From Hyaloraphidium curvatum (Eukaryota > Monoblepharomycota > Hyaloraphidiomycetes > Hyaloraphidiales > Hyaloraphidiaceae), in assembly GCA_025558095.1 (NCBI GenBank), contig JAIVFI010000009.1, forward strand, positions 785,465 through 849,464: a stretch of 64,000 nucleotides of DNA, in the 5' to 3' direction. A program made the position numbers and the translations under genes. Below are positions 20,274 to 30,525 of this stretch, piece after piece (within the stretch, counting starts at the first letter, position 1; every line of letters starts with the position of its first letter). A model generated the notes under the pieces. That model ran no database searches. It was not told where the DNA came from and worked only from the letters and a program-made list of their open reading frames with translations.

Positions 20274-21458
20274 CTACCCCAACCCCTCTCCCGACCCCGC
20301 CAATACCATCGGCCGCGCCATCTCTCCCGGGTCCTCCGGCCCCGTCTCCGTCATCGCCCACGCGGGCCCGTAGTCCATCCACTCGGTCCCGAACCGCGGC
20401 GCCTCGGGCGGCCCGGTGCGGCGCTTGTAGAGGAACGCCATCGAGTCGTAGAAGTACATGGCGCGGACCGAGCGGGTGAATGCGTCGGGCTGCGATCGTT
20501 GGAGGGAAGGGGTGAGCTGGCGGGCCGGGTGCGGAAGGCGGGGCCGACGCACCGCGAAGGTCGAGTTGTCCTGGCTGTGCCACGCGCTGAGCGAATCCAC
20601 CAGTCCCTTCAGCCTCTCCACCATCGTCCCGCGCGTGCGGTACCCGCCGCCGTACGCGGGCCAGTAGCTCGTGTGCAGGTCCTCGCACAGGTACATGCCG
20701 CCCTCCTTCAGGACGGGGAAGGTCTCTTCCAGCGTCACGCGCTGCTGCACCATCCTGTGGCCGCCGTCGTCGATCACGATGTCCGGCGGAGGGAGGCGGG
20801 GGAGGATTCCGCGGCGCCAGAGGGTGCGGTTGGCCTGGTCGCCCGTGAAGATGGTCACCCCGGGAGCGGAGAACTGCGTCGACTCGGGGTTGAAGTCGAC
20901 GCCGTAGTAGTCCAGCCGGTCGGGGCCGAAGTAATCGCGCCACATGTCTATGGAGCCGCCGCTCTGCACGCCGATTTCGAGGAGCACCACGCGGGGCTGC
21001 AGCCGGAAGCGCCGAAAGTGCCGGTGGTAGGCGTCAAAGTAGTGCAGCCACTTGTGCAGGCCGCGGCCCTTGGTGTGGGCGAGGGCAAACTTCCACAGGG
21101 GGTTGCAGTCCGGGCCCTCTTCGTCCGCCAGGTCGCAGGCTGAGGGCGAGGCCGCTGGCGATGTCCCGACGTCCGCGGTCCCCGCCCCGCCAGACGCGTT
21201 TTCCGGTTCCGCCGCGTCCGTTCTCGCGCCTCCCGCACTTTTCATTCCCTCCTCCGCGACATTGAGCCCCGCATCGTGCTCCGCAGGCGGCCCCGGGCCG
21301 TCTCCAGAGTGCCACCGTCCGAGCGACAGCGCAGGGTTCCGCGGCCCCGCCACCGCCGGACACGCGACCGCCGCCAGCCGCGGGAACGCGGGAAGAACGA
21401 GGAGCGCGAAGAGGAAGCCCGCCGCAAACGAGAGGGCGGAGAGCTGGCGGGGCTGCAT
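20274..21458 (-). CDS. Membrane-anchored CmcI / rhamnosyl-O-methyltransferase-like protein, copy B
   Basis: Paralogue of the 16218-17505 gene with the same order: signal anchor (residues about 5-25, FAAGFLFALLVLPAF), a shorter Ser/Ala/Gly-rich linker, then the domain. Shared blocks are CNPLWKFALAHTKGRGLHKW, VVLLEIGVQSGGSIDMW, YYGVDFNPE, DIVIDDGGHRMVQQR and GGMYLCEDLHTSYW. The intron (about 70 nt, GTGCGT donor) sits at the homologous position, before PDAFTRSVRAMYFY, so both copies descend from one intron-containing gene. The linker has diverged completely while the domain is conserved, showing constraint on catalysis. The C-terminal tail is longer (PMVLAGSGEGLG). Two asparagines in N-x-T/S context (NRT, NST) could be glycosylated if the domain is lumenal. 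Confidence 0.75.
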   Translation of the reverse strand: MQPRQLSALSFAAGFLFALLVLPAFPRLAAVACPAVAGPRNPALSLGRWHSGDGPGPPAEHDAGLNVAEEGMKSAGGARTDAAEPENASGGAGTADVGTSPAASPSACDLADEEGPDCNPLWKFALAHTKGRGLHKWLHYFDAYHRHFRRFRLQPRVVLLEIGVQSGGSIDMWRDYFGPDRLDYYGVDFNPESTQFSAPGVTIFTGDQANRTLWRRGILPRLPPPDIVIDDGGHRMVQQRVTLEETFPVLKEGGMYLCEDLHTSYWPAYGGGYRTRGTMVERLKGLVDSLSAWHSQDNSTFAVRRPRLPHPARQLTPSLQRSQPDAFTRSVRAMYFYDSMAFLYKRRTGPPEAPRFGTEWMDYGPAWAMTETGPEDPGEMARPMVLAGSGEGLG

Positions 21459-21842
21459 AGCGGGTTTCGGCAACGGGGCGGCCGGTCGCACGGTCGGCAG
21501 ATCCCGGTCGCCACGTCCCCCGAATGTGTCCCCGACGAGCCGTTCAATTACCCGTCGTCCGGAAACGTTTGAAAAAGGAGCCGAATCCAGCATTGCCGGG
21601 CAGGATTCGGATTCACCCCGGATGGACCTCTCCCAGCAGCCCTCTCCCTGGCTCACAGAGAACGCCGATGGTGTCCTTCCGCCGTCAAGTGGGAGCTACA
21701 AGCATCCGAAGGAGGTCCATAGCAAGGCATGTTTATTGACGATGTCTCCCGGATACTCCGGTGGGAACCATCGGGATCGATGGAAGACCCGTTGGGTTGG
21801 GCGGGGCATTCCCTGTCCCAGCTCGCCTCGGGCTCAACGGCC

Positions 21843-23477
21843 ATGCAGGCCGCTGACGCGATGCCCGCCGAGCCCGCCGCCGGCGAAGCTTCCAAGCCGA
21901 CCGGCTTCTTCTCGCCCGCGGACCTGGCCGCGGCGTTCCCGCTGCCGCCGCCGCTGACCGGACCTTGGGAGCGCAAACATGCCGACGCGGAGCGCGCTTT
22001 GCCGGAGCCGCCCTCGATGGACGCGGTTCATGCGGCCCTCGCGCCGTACCCGGTCCTCCGAACGCTGGCGGCGTGGCACCTCGCGCTGTGGTGGCTGCTG
22101 CCGACCCTGTTTGTGCGGTACTCGGCGGTTTCCATCGTGGCGGCCGCGTTCTGCGCGTCGATGTTCGCGTTCGGGGACGCGTTCGGGCGCACGCAGCTCG
22201 TCGGCGGCTACGTGCTCGTGGTGCTCTACCTCGTAGCGCTGCCGACGGTGTGGGCCGTCGGCCAGGTCGTGCTGGTGCGCCAGCTGCAGCCGGACAGGTT
22301 CCCGAACTGGGCGGCGGCAGCGCGCTCGAGGCTAACGGGGAGCTTCTGGCCGTGGCCCCGGCGCAAGATGATCCAAGGCCTGCTGCTGTCCGGCTACGCC
22401 ATCGTGCCGGCGTGGGCACGTTGCGTGCGGGACGATGTGCAATCGGAAACCGCCCTCGGGCACGTCCAGGGGGACGCGGAATGCACGTGCGCCGCCCCGC
22501 GGTGCTCGGGCGCTCTTCTCGCTTCCGCTGCACGCAACTGGGTGGTGGACCTGGCTGCGCGAACGGGCTTGATAGCGGCGGTGTGGGTCTTCCTGTGCTG
22601 GACCCCGTTCTTCTCGCTCCCGCAGGTCTGGTCGCACGCGTGGAGCATCTCGTTGGGGATCTGCTACTGTGGGTGGAGCACCGCGAGCCCGCCCGGAGAC
22701 TGACCCACCCTGGGCGCAGGTCTCGGGGCGGCCCACGAAACTCTAGGGGCGGTCGCCAGCTCGACGGTGGACAACATGCTCCTCCGGCTCGAAGGCCGCG
22801 TCCGCCGGCGGCTCGTGCGCCGCGCGCTGGCCGCCTTCCTGGACCGCGCCCGCCGCGCCGCACTGGACGGGGACCCGTTCCCCCCGCCGCTCGAGCTCTG
22901 GGGATACCGCGAGGAGCCATACATGCTCCTGCACGCCGAGCTCTGCTCGCGGTGGCGGCAGGCCGTGCAGTCAAACAACATTCCCTTCGTCTACCCCATC
23001 TTTCTCTCCCTCACCGCCGTCCTGATGGCCGCCAGCATCGTTGGTCCTCCCTTCCTCCCCGGCACCGCGGACCCGCTCATCCCCGCCCCCTCCCAGATCA
23101 TCGGCGCCTGCATCCCCGCCTGGATGCTCGCCGTCCTCGCCACCTTTGCCTACTACCTCCTCCGCGACCTGTACCACGCCGCCGCCGCCAACTCCGAGAT
23201 CACCGCCCTCGGCGCGCTGTACTCATCCGCCCTGACGGAAACCCGGGAACTCCTCGCCTCCTCCTCCCCCATCCCGCAGCTCGCATCCCACGCGGGGGTG
23301 CTCGAAAGGTACGAGCGCGAGGCCGCGGAAGCGAGGCGGAGGTTCCTCGGCGTGGCGGTGGGGTTCGGGAGCTTCAGGGGGTTGCTGGTGTCGCTGGCGA
23401 CGGTGGCGTTCGCGGCGTGGGGGGTGGCGAGGGGGTTCGGGGTGAGGGCGGTGCTGGAGACCGTATGCCCGGGGTGA
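21843..23477 (+). CDS. Polytopic membrane protein of unknown family
   Basis: Two exons, joined by a 51-nt phase 1 intron near 22670-22720 with an ACTGAC branch point, give a protein of about 530 residues with around eight hydrophobic segments. Clear ones are AAWHLALWWLLPTLFV, SIVAAAFCASMFAFG, LVGGYVLVVLYLVAL, MIQGLLLSGYAIVPAW, LIAAVWVFLCWTPFFSL, YPIFLSLTAVLMAASIVG, IPAWMLAVLATFAYYLL and SFRGLLVSLATVAFAAWGV. A long cytosolic-type helix (ERYEREAAEARRRF) precedes the last segment. The frame is open upstream to an ATG at 21729; 21843 is preferred because the segment before it looks like leader sequence. I do not recognise the family. It starts 385 bp from CmcI-like copy B, divergently, so they may share a promoter. 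Confidence 0.65.
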
Positions 23478-23842
23478 TCGGAGGCGGGTCCTTGGTCGAT
23501 CGTGTCGCTGCTGCGCGATAGGTACCGCCGTCCCGAATCCGGTCTCGCACTTCGGACGATGGAACCCCCGGCAAAACGGGCTCGTACGTCGACAGACGGC
23601 CCGGAACAGGCCCCGGACAAGTCCGCATCGTGTTTCCCGGCCGGCCGTCGTTCTTCCTTTCCCGCGCCGCTTTCCTGCGCCATGCGCCCGTTCGCAAGTC
23701 AGTAGCATAGATGAATTGCATAATTTCGTCTTGCAACAAGATTCATGGTGCAACGACGTCAAGTTGTGACAGCCCGCGAGTCGGGGTGGCTTTTGTGCGA
23801 CCGCTGACCAACATCTCCGCTCCGGCCGCTGTTCGACCGACC

Positions 23843-25273
23843 ATGCCCTCCGGCTCCTTCCCCTCCGACAACGATCACTCGACACCGATGCCGGCCTCCG
23901 CCCCGCCGCCGGGTCAGGGGCGCCCCCTCGAAACGCTCCTCGAGGACGAGTCCTGGCTCCCCATCGCCGCCGCCGCTTCCCTCGAACGCCTGTCGGACTA
24001 CGCCCTCGACCTGGCGGACCTCATTCGAACCCAATATGACTTCGTTCCGGATCGGACGCGTTGGCGCTCGGATTGCCCGCCCGCGGCTGAAGGCCTTCTC
24101 GAGAGCGTCGTGCAAGCAGCGGAGCGGGCTCGGGCAACAGCCGACGAGGCGCGGGCGGCTCTGAGGGATACTGAAGAAGCTTTCCTGTACGAGGCAGATG
24201 CGCTGGAGTATCTCAGGAGGGAAGAGGACCCTGGCCGTACAGTCAAGGTTCCCGCCGAGGCCCTTCGGGCCATAGGAGGCTTCCTCGAGTGGGGAGATGC
24301 CCTCGAGCTTTCGCTGGTCTGCAAGGAGTTCCACAGCCTCATGATTCCTCGCATCATGGAAACCTGCACTGTTCATGATGCTTCCGGCCTCCTCTGTCTG
24401 CTCCGCGATTCGCAGATCAAGCGCAGCGGCACGCCGCGGCAGGCCTGGATCTCCAGCCTCACCCTCGAGCCGGCCTGCTTCGGCGCCGGTCCTGACCTAG
24501 TTGCCAAACTCCTTAGCATGTGCTCGTCCCTGCGTGAGCTGGACTACCTTCCGGCCTCTTGGGCGGACTTGGGAGCGCTCGGATCGGTGCCGTCCGAGCT
24601 GGAGAGGCTCGTGATCCAATTCTACAGAGACCCGCCGTGCGACCGCGTTCCCAACTTCGAGCTGCCGCGGACGGACCGGATCGTCTACTACGGCCCGACG
24701 CATGCCGCGTTCTTGGACCGCATCCCGGAGGCGTGCCCAGGGCTCCGTTCGTTCGTCTACCAAGGCGGGGGCGGGCCGACCGGTCCCACCGACCTTTTGC
24801 GGAATGCCCCGGCCTTTATCCTGGAGCGAATGTCGGCCTTCTTTGTGGAGGACACCGAGACGCTCTTCTGCTTGTCCGAAGACTTTTTGGAGAACGAGAG
24901 CTTCAGGCCGCAAACGGTCGTCTGCGGACTGGTTCATGGCTCGGTCTTGTGGAACATCATCGACCGGCTGGATTTCATCAGGAACGTCGTCATCGATGTC
25001 CTGATCGACGACGAGGACACCTTCATCCCGGAAACGTTCCCGCGCTCCCTGGAACGGGTGGCGATCGACCACGTCTTTGTCCCGCCACCATCCGCGGACC
25101 ACGTCAACTGCGCCAGGTACATACTTCGATGTTTGGGAACCGAGTTCACCGTCGGAAGCGTGGCGGCAACCGGGAACCCCATCTTTCGGGACGAGCTGTC
25201 GAGCATGGGGAGCTGGGAACGGAGGTGGCTCCTGAGGGACTGGGGCGAGCTGGAAGACCTCTGGATGGAATAG
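23843..25273 (+). CDS. F-box-like protein
   Basis: An intronless protein of about 476 residues. A helical coiled-coil segment (VVQAAERARATADEARAALR) leads into an F-box-like motif, VPAEALRAIGGFLEWGDALE followed by LSLVCKEFHSLMIPRIM, which in this family recruits SKP1 of an SCF ubiquitin ligase. The rest is an irregular leucine-rich region (SSLTLEPACFG, SSLRELDYLPASW, ELERLVIQFYRD, LERVAIDHVFV), consistent with a substrate-recognition domain. The frame is open to an ATG at 23711, but the first 44 codons are AT-richer and unlike the rest, so 23843 (MPSGSFPSDND) is chosen. Chytrid and basidiomycete genomes carry many such proteins. Targets unknown. Confidence 0.7.
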   Translation: MPSGSFPSDNDHSTPMPASAPPPGQGRPLETLLEDESWLPIAAAASLERLSDYALDLADLIRTQYDFVPDRTRWRSDCPPAAEGLLESVVQAAERARATADEARAALRDTEEAFLYEADALEYLRREEDPGRTVKVPAEALRAIGGFLEWGDALELSLVCKEFHSLMIPRIMETCTVHDASGLLCLLRDSQIKRSGTPRQAWISSLTLEPACFGAGPDLVAKLLSMCSSLRELDYLPASWADLGALGSVPSELERLVIQFYRDPPCDRVPNFELPRTDRIVYYGPTHAAFLDRIPEACPGLRSFVYQGGGGPTGPTDLLRNAPAFILERMSAFFVEDTETLFCLSEDFLENESFRPQTVVCGLVHGSVLWNIIDRLDFIRNVVIDVLIDDEDTFIPETFPRSLERVAIDHVFVPPPSADHVNCARYILRCLGTEFTVGSVAATGNPIFRDELSSMGSWERRWLLRDWGELEDLWME

Positions 25274-25436
25274 CGTGGTGCGATCGATCACTCCAGCTTG
25301 CTCTATTGGACGTAACCCGTCGGCAAGAGACGCGGATCGATCGATCATCCTCGGAGCGGAGACGGGCTGTCGATTGTCGATCGACGGACTCCGCGCCACC
25401 GCGCTACGCCACCCCCAACCGCCACCCGCCGCCGCC

Positions 25437-26588
25437 ATGTCCTCTGCCCCCGAGCTCCGCGTCACGGTCCTCGGCGCCGGCGTGGTCGGGCTCACCACCG
25501 CCGCGGTGCTCGCGCTGCACCTCCGCCGCGCCGGGCGCGCCGGGAAGATTTCCGTCGTCGGCCAGTCGACGCCCTCTGCTCCCCACGGCGACCGCCATTA
25601 TACGAGCCCATATGCCGGTGCCAACTGCTTGTCGTTTGCGGACGACGCGGACAAGGCCCAGCAGCGCCGAGATTCGCTCACGTACCGCGTGGCGCGGTTC
25701 CTGGGGAAGGTGCCCGGCACGCACGTCCACGAGTTCCCCGCGCTCGAGATGCGGCGGGAGGACTCGGCCAAGGGCGCCGAAATCCACCTGCCGTGGTTCA
25801 AATCGATTTACGACAACTTCCGCACCCTCGGCCCGGCGGAACTGGCACCGCACGGGGCCACGTCGGGGTTCGCGTTCGACACGGTCTGCTTCGACTGCAC
25901 GCGGTACATGCTGTTCCTGCAGCGCCTGCTGGAGCACCTCGGCCACTCGGTGACCCAGATCGAACGCGTCGGGCACATCGCCGACCTCTTCTCCCGCCCG
26001 AGCCCGCCCGACGCGCTCTTTGTCTGCTGCGGCCTCGGTGCCACCTCCCTCGGCGGCATCGAGGACGCCGCGGTGTACCCCGCCCGCGGCCAAACGGAGC
26101 TCGTCCGCGCCCCGGACGTGAAGGCGACCTCGGGCTGGGCGGGCGACTGGTACTACCTCATCCCCCGCGGCGACGGCACCGTCGTCGTCGGGGGCACCTA
26201 CCTCGTGGGCGACTGGAACACGGAGCCCGATCCGGCGGCGACCAAGCGGATCCTCGAGAACGCGAGCAAGCTGCCCCGCGCGCTGGACAGGCCGGGGCTG
26301 GGGGAGTTCGAGCACGTGCGCACTCAGGTGGGGCTGAGGCCCGCTAGGACGGGGGGGACGAGGATCGCCATAATCAACCCGCTGCTTGATGGGAGGAGGA
26401 GGCCGGTGGTGACCAACTACGGGCACGGGGGGTACGGGTACCAATCGTCGTGGGGTTCGGCAGCGGAGGCAGTGAACCTGTTCGTGGGGGTGGGCGGGAT
26501 TGGCGGGGAGGTGACGCAGGGGAGCATCCTGGAGGGGCTGGGGGAGGTGCTCAAGGAGTGGGAGGGAAAGAGCGGGGCGAGGTTGTGA
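25437..26588 (+). CDS. D-amino-acid oxidase (DAAO/DDO family)
   Basis: A 383-residue FAD-dependent oxidase that would deaminate D-amino acids to keto acids, ammonia and hydrogen peroxide. The N terminus LRVTVLGAGVVGLTTAAVLA is the FAD Rossmann site. Downstream are TSPYAGANC, FVCCGLGATSLGGI, YYLIPRGDGTVVVGGT, VGLRPARTGG and the family signature VVTNYGHGGYGYQSSWGSA near the C terminus. Length fits the family. The last residues are SGARL; SxL-type ends are peroxisomal targeting signals and ARL is a weak PTS1-like tripeptide, so peroxisomal location is possible. No introns. Its stop is 28 bp from the stop of the convergent methyltransferase gene. Preference for neutral or acidic substrates cannot be read from the sequence. 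Confidence 0.9.
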   Translation: MSSAPELRVTVLGAGVVGLTTAAVLALHLRRAGRAGKISVVGQSTPSAPHGDRHYTSPYAGANCLSFADDADKAQQRRDSLTYRVARFLGKVPGTHVHEFPALEMRREDSAKGAEIHLPWFKSIYDNFRTLGPAELAPHGATSGFAFDTVCFDCTRYMLFLQRLLEHLGHSVTQIERVGHIADLFSRPSPPDALFVCCGLGATSLGGIEDAAVYPARGQTELVRAPDVKATSGWAGDWYYLIPRGDGTVVVGGTYLVGDWNTEPDPAATKRILENASKLPRALDRPGLGEFEHVRTQVGLRPARTGGTRIAIINPLLDGRRRPVVTNYGHGGYGYQSSWGSAAEAVNLFVGVGGIGGEVTQGSILEGLGEVLKEWEGKSGARL

Positions 26589-26616
26589 TCTCGATCGAAA
26601 TGGCAGAACAAGACTG

Positions 26617-27408
26617 CTACGAGACATCGCTCCCCGGGACAGCGGCCGTGTAGTGCGCCGCGAACGGCTCCCCCGCGGGAACCGCGTCACTCCTCAGCGC
26701 CTCCACCGCGGCATCAAGAGCTTGTAAGCAGCTCTTCTCAGCATCGTCATCTCCTCCGGATCGGAAGAACGCCATCACCCTGCATACCGCCATGTCGCAC
26801 GCCCCGGTCCGCAGCCTCTCCACGCGCCACGTCCGCGCGGCGAGCCCCTCGCCCTCGCAGGCCTCGACCAGGTCCTCGGCGCTGGGTCTCCCGGGGTCGA
26901 CCACCAGCGCAATTCCGCCGGGGCGAAGGGCGGAGAAGAACAGTCGCGCCAAGGGGGCGGCGGAGCGGCGGAGGTAGCATACGTCCGCGCCCAGCACGAT
27001 GTCGAACTGCCTCGACAGAGAGGGAGCGTGCCAATCCAGCTTCGCCACCTCGATGTCGGCGCCGTTCAGTTCCCCGTTCTGTTTGAGGAGCTCCACCGCG
27101 CCCGCGTCCACGTCGGTCGCCAAAACGCGGGCACCCAGCCTCGAAGCGACGAGCGACGCCGCGCCTATCCCCGCGCCGACCTCGAGCACCTCCTTCCCAT
27201 CCATCTCCTTCCCAAGAAGCACCAAGAGCCGGGAAAGCGCCGCTGTCGAGCCCCATACCTGCTCCCACAACCCTCGCGGCGCGCGCGTGCGGAGGAGCCG
27301 GAGCGCGTCGCCGGGGTGGGTGGGGGAGGGGGGGAGGCCGGGGACGGGCAGGAGGTACGGGATGAGGTCGGGTGGGAGATTCGGGGGAGGAAACGCGTCG
27401 GATGGCAT
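26617..27408 (-). CDS. Family-16-type (METTL21/nicotinamide-N-MT-like) SAM methyltransferase
   Basis: A 263-residue intronless class I methyltransferase. RGLWEQVWGSTAALSRLLV is the lead-in seen in the seven-beta-strand protein-lysine methyltransferase group, followed by motif I KEVLEVGAGIGAASLVAS, post-I VLATDVDAGAVELL, motif II FDIVLGADVCYL and RPGGIALVVDPGR. The DxxY/DVCY arrangement rather than NPPY argues for a lysine or small-molecule methyltransferase rather than an N6-adenine or glutamine enzyme. The C terminus is acidic then Ala-rich. Cytosolic by composition. The start MPSDAFPPPN is the first ATG consistent with family length. Substrate not determinable here. Confidence 0.8.
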   Translation of the reverse strand: MPSDAFPPPNLPPDLIPYLLPVPGLPPSPTHPGDALRLLRTRAPRGLWEQVWGSTAALSRLLVLLGKEMDGKEVLEVGAGIGAASLVASRLGARVLATDVDAGAVELLKQNGELNGADIEVAKLDWHAPSLSRQFDIVLGADVCYLRRSAAPLARLFFSALRPGGIALVVDPGRPSAEDLVEACEGEGLAARTWRVERLRTGACDMAVCRVMAFFRSGGDDDAEKSCLQALDAAVEALRSDAVPAGEPFAAHYTAAVPGSDVS

Positions 27409-27839
27409 TGGATGGGGATGGGAAACGCGTCGAGAGTGGATGACGACGCGTGGTAGAGTTGTTGACGCAAGGGACTGCCCCGGGGACGGTGCAACCCCGC
27501 GATTCGACACCCGCGGGGCGACGCGGCACTTCGACGGTGCACTTACGGCGCTTTCGAATGCTCCGTGGAACTCCGGGGGGGTCGAAGCACCTCGCGGGCC
27601 CGGCATCCGCGGGACGCATCGACGGGCGAGTTCGACGCGGCATCTCGCGGCCCCGTAGCGGCGCTCAAGGGGGTTGTTGTGGTCGCCGTGAAGAGGCACG
27701 CGTCGCACCTCCTCAGAGCTCACAGAGCGTTGGGGCTTGGACCATTCTGGCCGATGAACAGGCCTGCAGGGAGCCGGAAGCAGACCACGTCATCGGTCAC
27801 GGGGGCGCACTTTCTTCCGTCGAACCGGCCCTGGAGCGA

Positions 27840-28640
27840 GACGCGCGGGGAACTCCTGGCTTTTCAAGCGGGGCGCTACGTGGTGCTCCGTTTGAGAGCG
27901 TGGAGATCCCCGCGGTTCGAGCGGCCTGGAATGAACGGGGCTTCTCGTCGATGCCGTACTGCGACCCGGCTGGAACCGCCGGAACGGGGGCTCTAGCTTG
28001 AAGAAAGGTCGCCGAGATTCACCCACGAGAACGTCGGTCGGACCCGCGGCGGCAGATCTTCCGGAGGATGGGGCCTGGTGCTGCTTCCATAGTATTGTAA
28101 GAGCCGGGCCTCCGCGGGACCGAACGACGTGGCGCTCGCGCATCCATCGGTGCATGATTGCCGTCTTCTACATTTGGCAACCGTTACTTGATGCACGTCG
28201 TGCTGCCGTCGGCCCAGCTTCAGACCCTGCTCCGCCCCGCGCGGGGCACTTGCTGTCGAGCAGCATGGAACGCCGAACGGGGCATCTCGTCGATGCTGGA
28301 CTGCGACCCGGCTGGAACCGCCGGAATGGGGTTCTAGCTTGAGGTAGTTGTTCGGACATCGTTAAGCTCCAAGCACTTCGGACCCGCGGTGGCAGATCCT
28401 CTCGGGGCAGCGCCGCCGGTTGCACCTGCATCTGGACAAAGCTCACCGGGGGACCGGTCGGGCCTAAACGCTCCTCTCCATCTACTGCTGCAGCTGCCGT
28501 CGATAGCGACTTTTCGAGAGCCCCGCGGGATCGCGCCGGTAGTACATGCAGGGCTGCGGCAGGGACTGGATGCCGTCGCTGCGCGCAAGCTGGAACCGCC
28601 GCGATGGAGGCTCTAGCTCCGCGACGCAGCGCGTCGGCAT
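27840..28640. repeat. Three diverged direct repeats in gene-free DNA
   Basis: A block centred on tgcgacccggctggaaccgc and ending ggctctagctt recurs at about 27957-28002, 28297-28343 and (diverged) 28578-28617, spacing roughly 340 and 280 bp. Copies 1 and 2 also share the flank ggacccgcgg with ggcagatc about 60 bp downstream. No copy is coding in a consistent frame. It is an old local duplication or a decayed repetitive element between 27409 and 29363, a stretch in which I see no gene. Confidence 0.7.
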
Positions 28641-29363
28641 CCAATCAGTGGAAGGAAGCTGGCCTTTCGGCTTTGCGGATGAATCGCTCAAGGATGTGAC
28701 GGCGTCGTGGGATGCCGGAGACGGCTCCAGGTCGGATCTGCCGTGCTCGCGGTTCTGAATGGGGCAAGGTCGCCCGGCATCTCGCTTCAAGCCTGCTGCA
28801 CATAGGAATGAGATCGCGGCGGCGCGGGGAGACGCGGCTCCCGACGAGGCGGCATTGCCTCGCCGAAGCAACCATCATCCTCTCCGCGCCATCGCTCGCA
28901 CAAGGACCGGAAGGACATCTGCAGTCTTCCGGACAGGGACGGGAGGCGCGGGACTGCGGGCTCTGCGGACGCGCTTTCGGGGCATCCATGCATAGACACT
29001 GGTGGTCCCGCGCCGTTTTCGCCCTACGGCGGGGTGTTCCACGCATTTCGTGCATGCGAAGACAGGACCTATTGCCGGACATCGCGTACCATGGGAGAAT
29101 GGGACGCGCGGCGGGCGAATGGGACCGGAGGCGCTTTCCCGTGCTTCCGGGACCTTCAGCTGCCGATCGCCGCGCGGTCCGCAGCTACAAGGCCCACGAA
29201 CGGTTCCTCACTGTCGGTCGCACTGGGAGGACTTGTCCTGGCGCACGTGGGCGGGGTCGGGCGAAGTCGCTGGGGATCTTCCTGGGACGTGGCAGGGAAC
29301 GAGTCCGATATTGTGTGTCTTTGTACTCCTGTTGGACACACGGCCCGGGCCTCCTACTCCGCT
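28641..29363. other. Gene-free interval
   Basis: No supported gene. The stretch lies downstream of the repeat block and next to the 3' end of the GT25-like gene; the long open frames have no recognisable motif. Confidence 0.5.
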
Positions 29364-30320
29364 CTACCCCACCCCCCCCTTCGGATCCTCCACGATGCTC
29401 GGCGACCTCGCCCTGTCCTGGAACACGATCCCCACGTGCCCCCCGTCCTGCGGCGACGGAATGTTCCTCCCCACCACGCTCAACCCGCCGACGCGCGAAC
29501 ACAGCACCTCCTGAAGCGCGAAATCGAGGAAGGACCACTCGGGCCCCTGGCCTTCAGGGAACTCCTTGCCCGCGGCCGAAAGCCGGCACCCCTCGTCGTG
29601 GCCGGAGTCGAACAGCGACCACAGCTCGCGCGCGAGGGAGAGCGGCATCCCGTAGGCGTGCACGCAACGCCCGCAGGTCCTCGCGACCTCGACGAGGGTG
29701 CCGGGGACGAAGCGCTCGTCCCGGTCGTAGTCCCGACATACGATGCAGCACAGGCCGAGGTTGACGAACGGGAGGGCGGGGGGGAGCGGGGAGTACAGCT
29801 TGCCGGAGGAGCCGCCGGGGCGGGCGAGGGAGAGGTTGGAGAGGGCGGAGACGGCGTCGAGGACCGCGCGGCGGGCGGGGAGGGGAGAGGAGGCGAACGC
29901 GGGGTGCACGTCCACGTCGTCCTCGAAGAAAAAGGCCCACGGGTCACCTTTAGCGTCTTTATAGTCGGAAACGAACTTTTCCCAGGCGCGCTTGTGGCCG
30001 CCCTTGTTTGAGCACGCGCGGTGCGCGACGCGGTTCGGCCCGTCTTTGTCGCCGAGCGCGTGCCGCCGCGGGGCGACGGTGGAAATGCGGAGAAAGCCGA
30101 GCGCGCGGATCGCCATCGCCGCACGCTGGAACCGCGGCTTGTCGGGCGACAGCGAGACGACGTAGGCGGGGAATGGGAGGGACGGGGGCGCGTCCGCGTC
30201 GTCCGTGTCGGCCGGGAACGCGCCCGGGAAGCCGCCCCGGGCAGATGTCCGGTTGAATGCAATAATGGCAAATAGAACGGCGAATGCCGCCGCGAACGCC
30301 AGACCCGCCGGCGGGAGCAT
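29364..30320 (-). CDS. GT25-like type II glycosyltransferase
   Basis: A 318-residue intronless protein with a signal anchor (LAFAAAFAVLFAIIAFN, residues about 7-23). The lumenal domain resembles glycosyltransferase family 25: AYVVSLSPDKPRFQRA at the first strand, ACSNKGGHKRAWEKF, then the acidic DxD-like motif AFFFEDDVDVHP that would bind the metal and nucleotide sugar. Further conserved-looking blocks are LGLCCIVCRDYDRDERF, CGRCVHAYGMPLSLARELW and GPEWSFLDFALQEVLCS. Multiple cysteines fit an oxidising lumen. Family members transfer galactose or glucose to glycans or hydroxylysine; the acceptor here is unknown. It would work in the Golgi or ER. Confidence 0.65.
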   Translation of the reverse strand: MLPPAGLAFAAAFAVLFAIIAFNRTSARGGFPGAFPADTDDADAPPSLPFPAYVVSLSPDKPRFQRAAMAIRALGFLRISTVAPRRHALGDKDGPNRVAHRACSNKGGHKRAWEKFVSDYKDAKGDPWAFFFEDDVDVHPAFASSPLPARRAVLDAVSALSNLSLARPGGSSGKLYSPLPPALPFVNLGLCCIVCRDYDRDERFVPGTLVEVARTCGRCVHAYGMPLSLARELWSLFDSGHDEGCRLSAAGKEFPEGQGPEWSFLDFALQEVLCSRVGGLSVVGRNIPSPQDGGHVGIVFQDRARSPSIVEDPKGGVG

Positions 30321-30525
30321 TGCGGTTTCGGCGGTTTCTCGAGGCCGTCGAGTCCCTTGGCCTCGGCGAGGTCATCGCCCAAGTCAGGATGTCGCGCGTT
30401 GTGGCGGTTCTCCTTGCTCTCATTGCATATATTGCTGGAGCTCATCAGAATTTGAAGCGGCTGATGGATCGCTCCCAGTCCCCTTTGTACGCCCAAAGTC
30501 TGTCTACTCCGTACGTCTCGACAAT

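Noticed and set aside
21843-23477. Chemoreceptor (gustatory-receptor-like) identity for the polytopic protein
   Set aside because: Helix count and a conserved-looking last helix are suggestive, but the diagnostic C-terminal motif is not present, so it is left as unknown.
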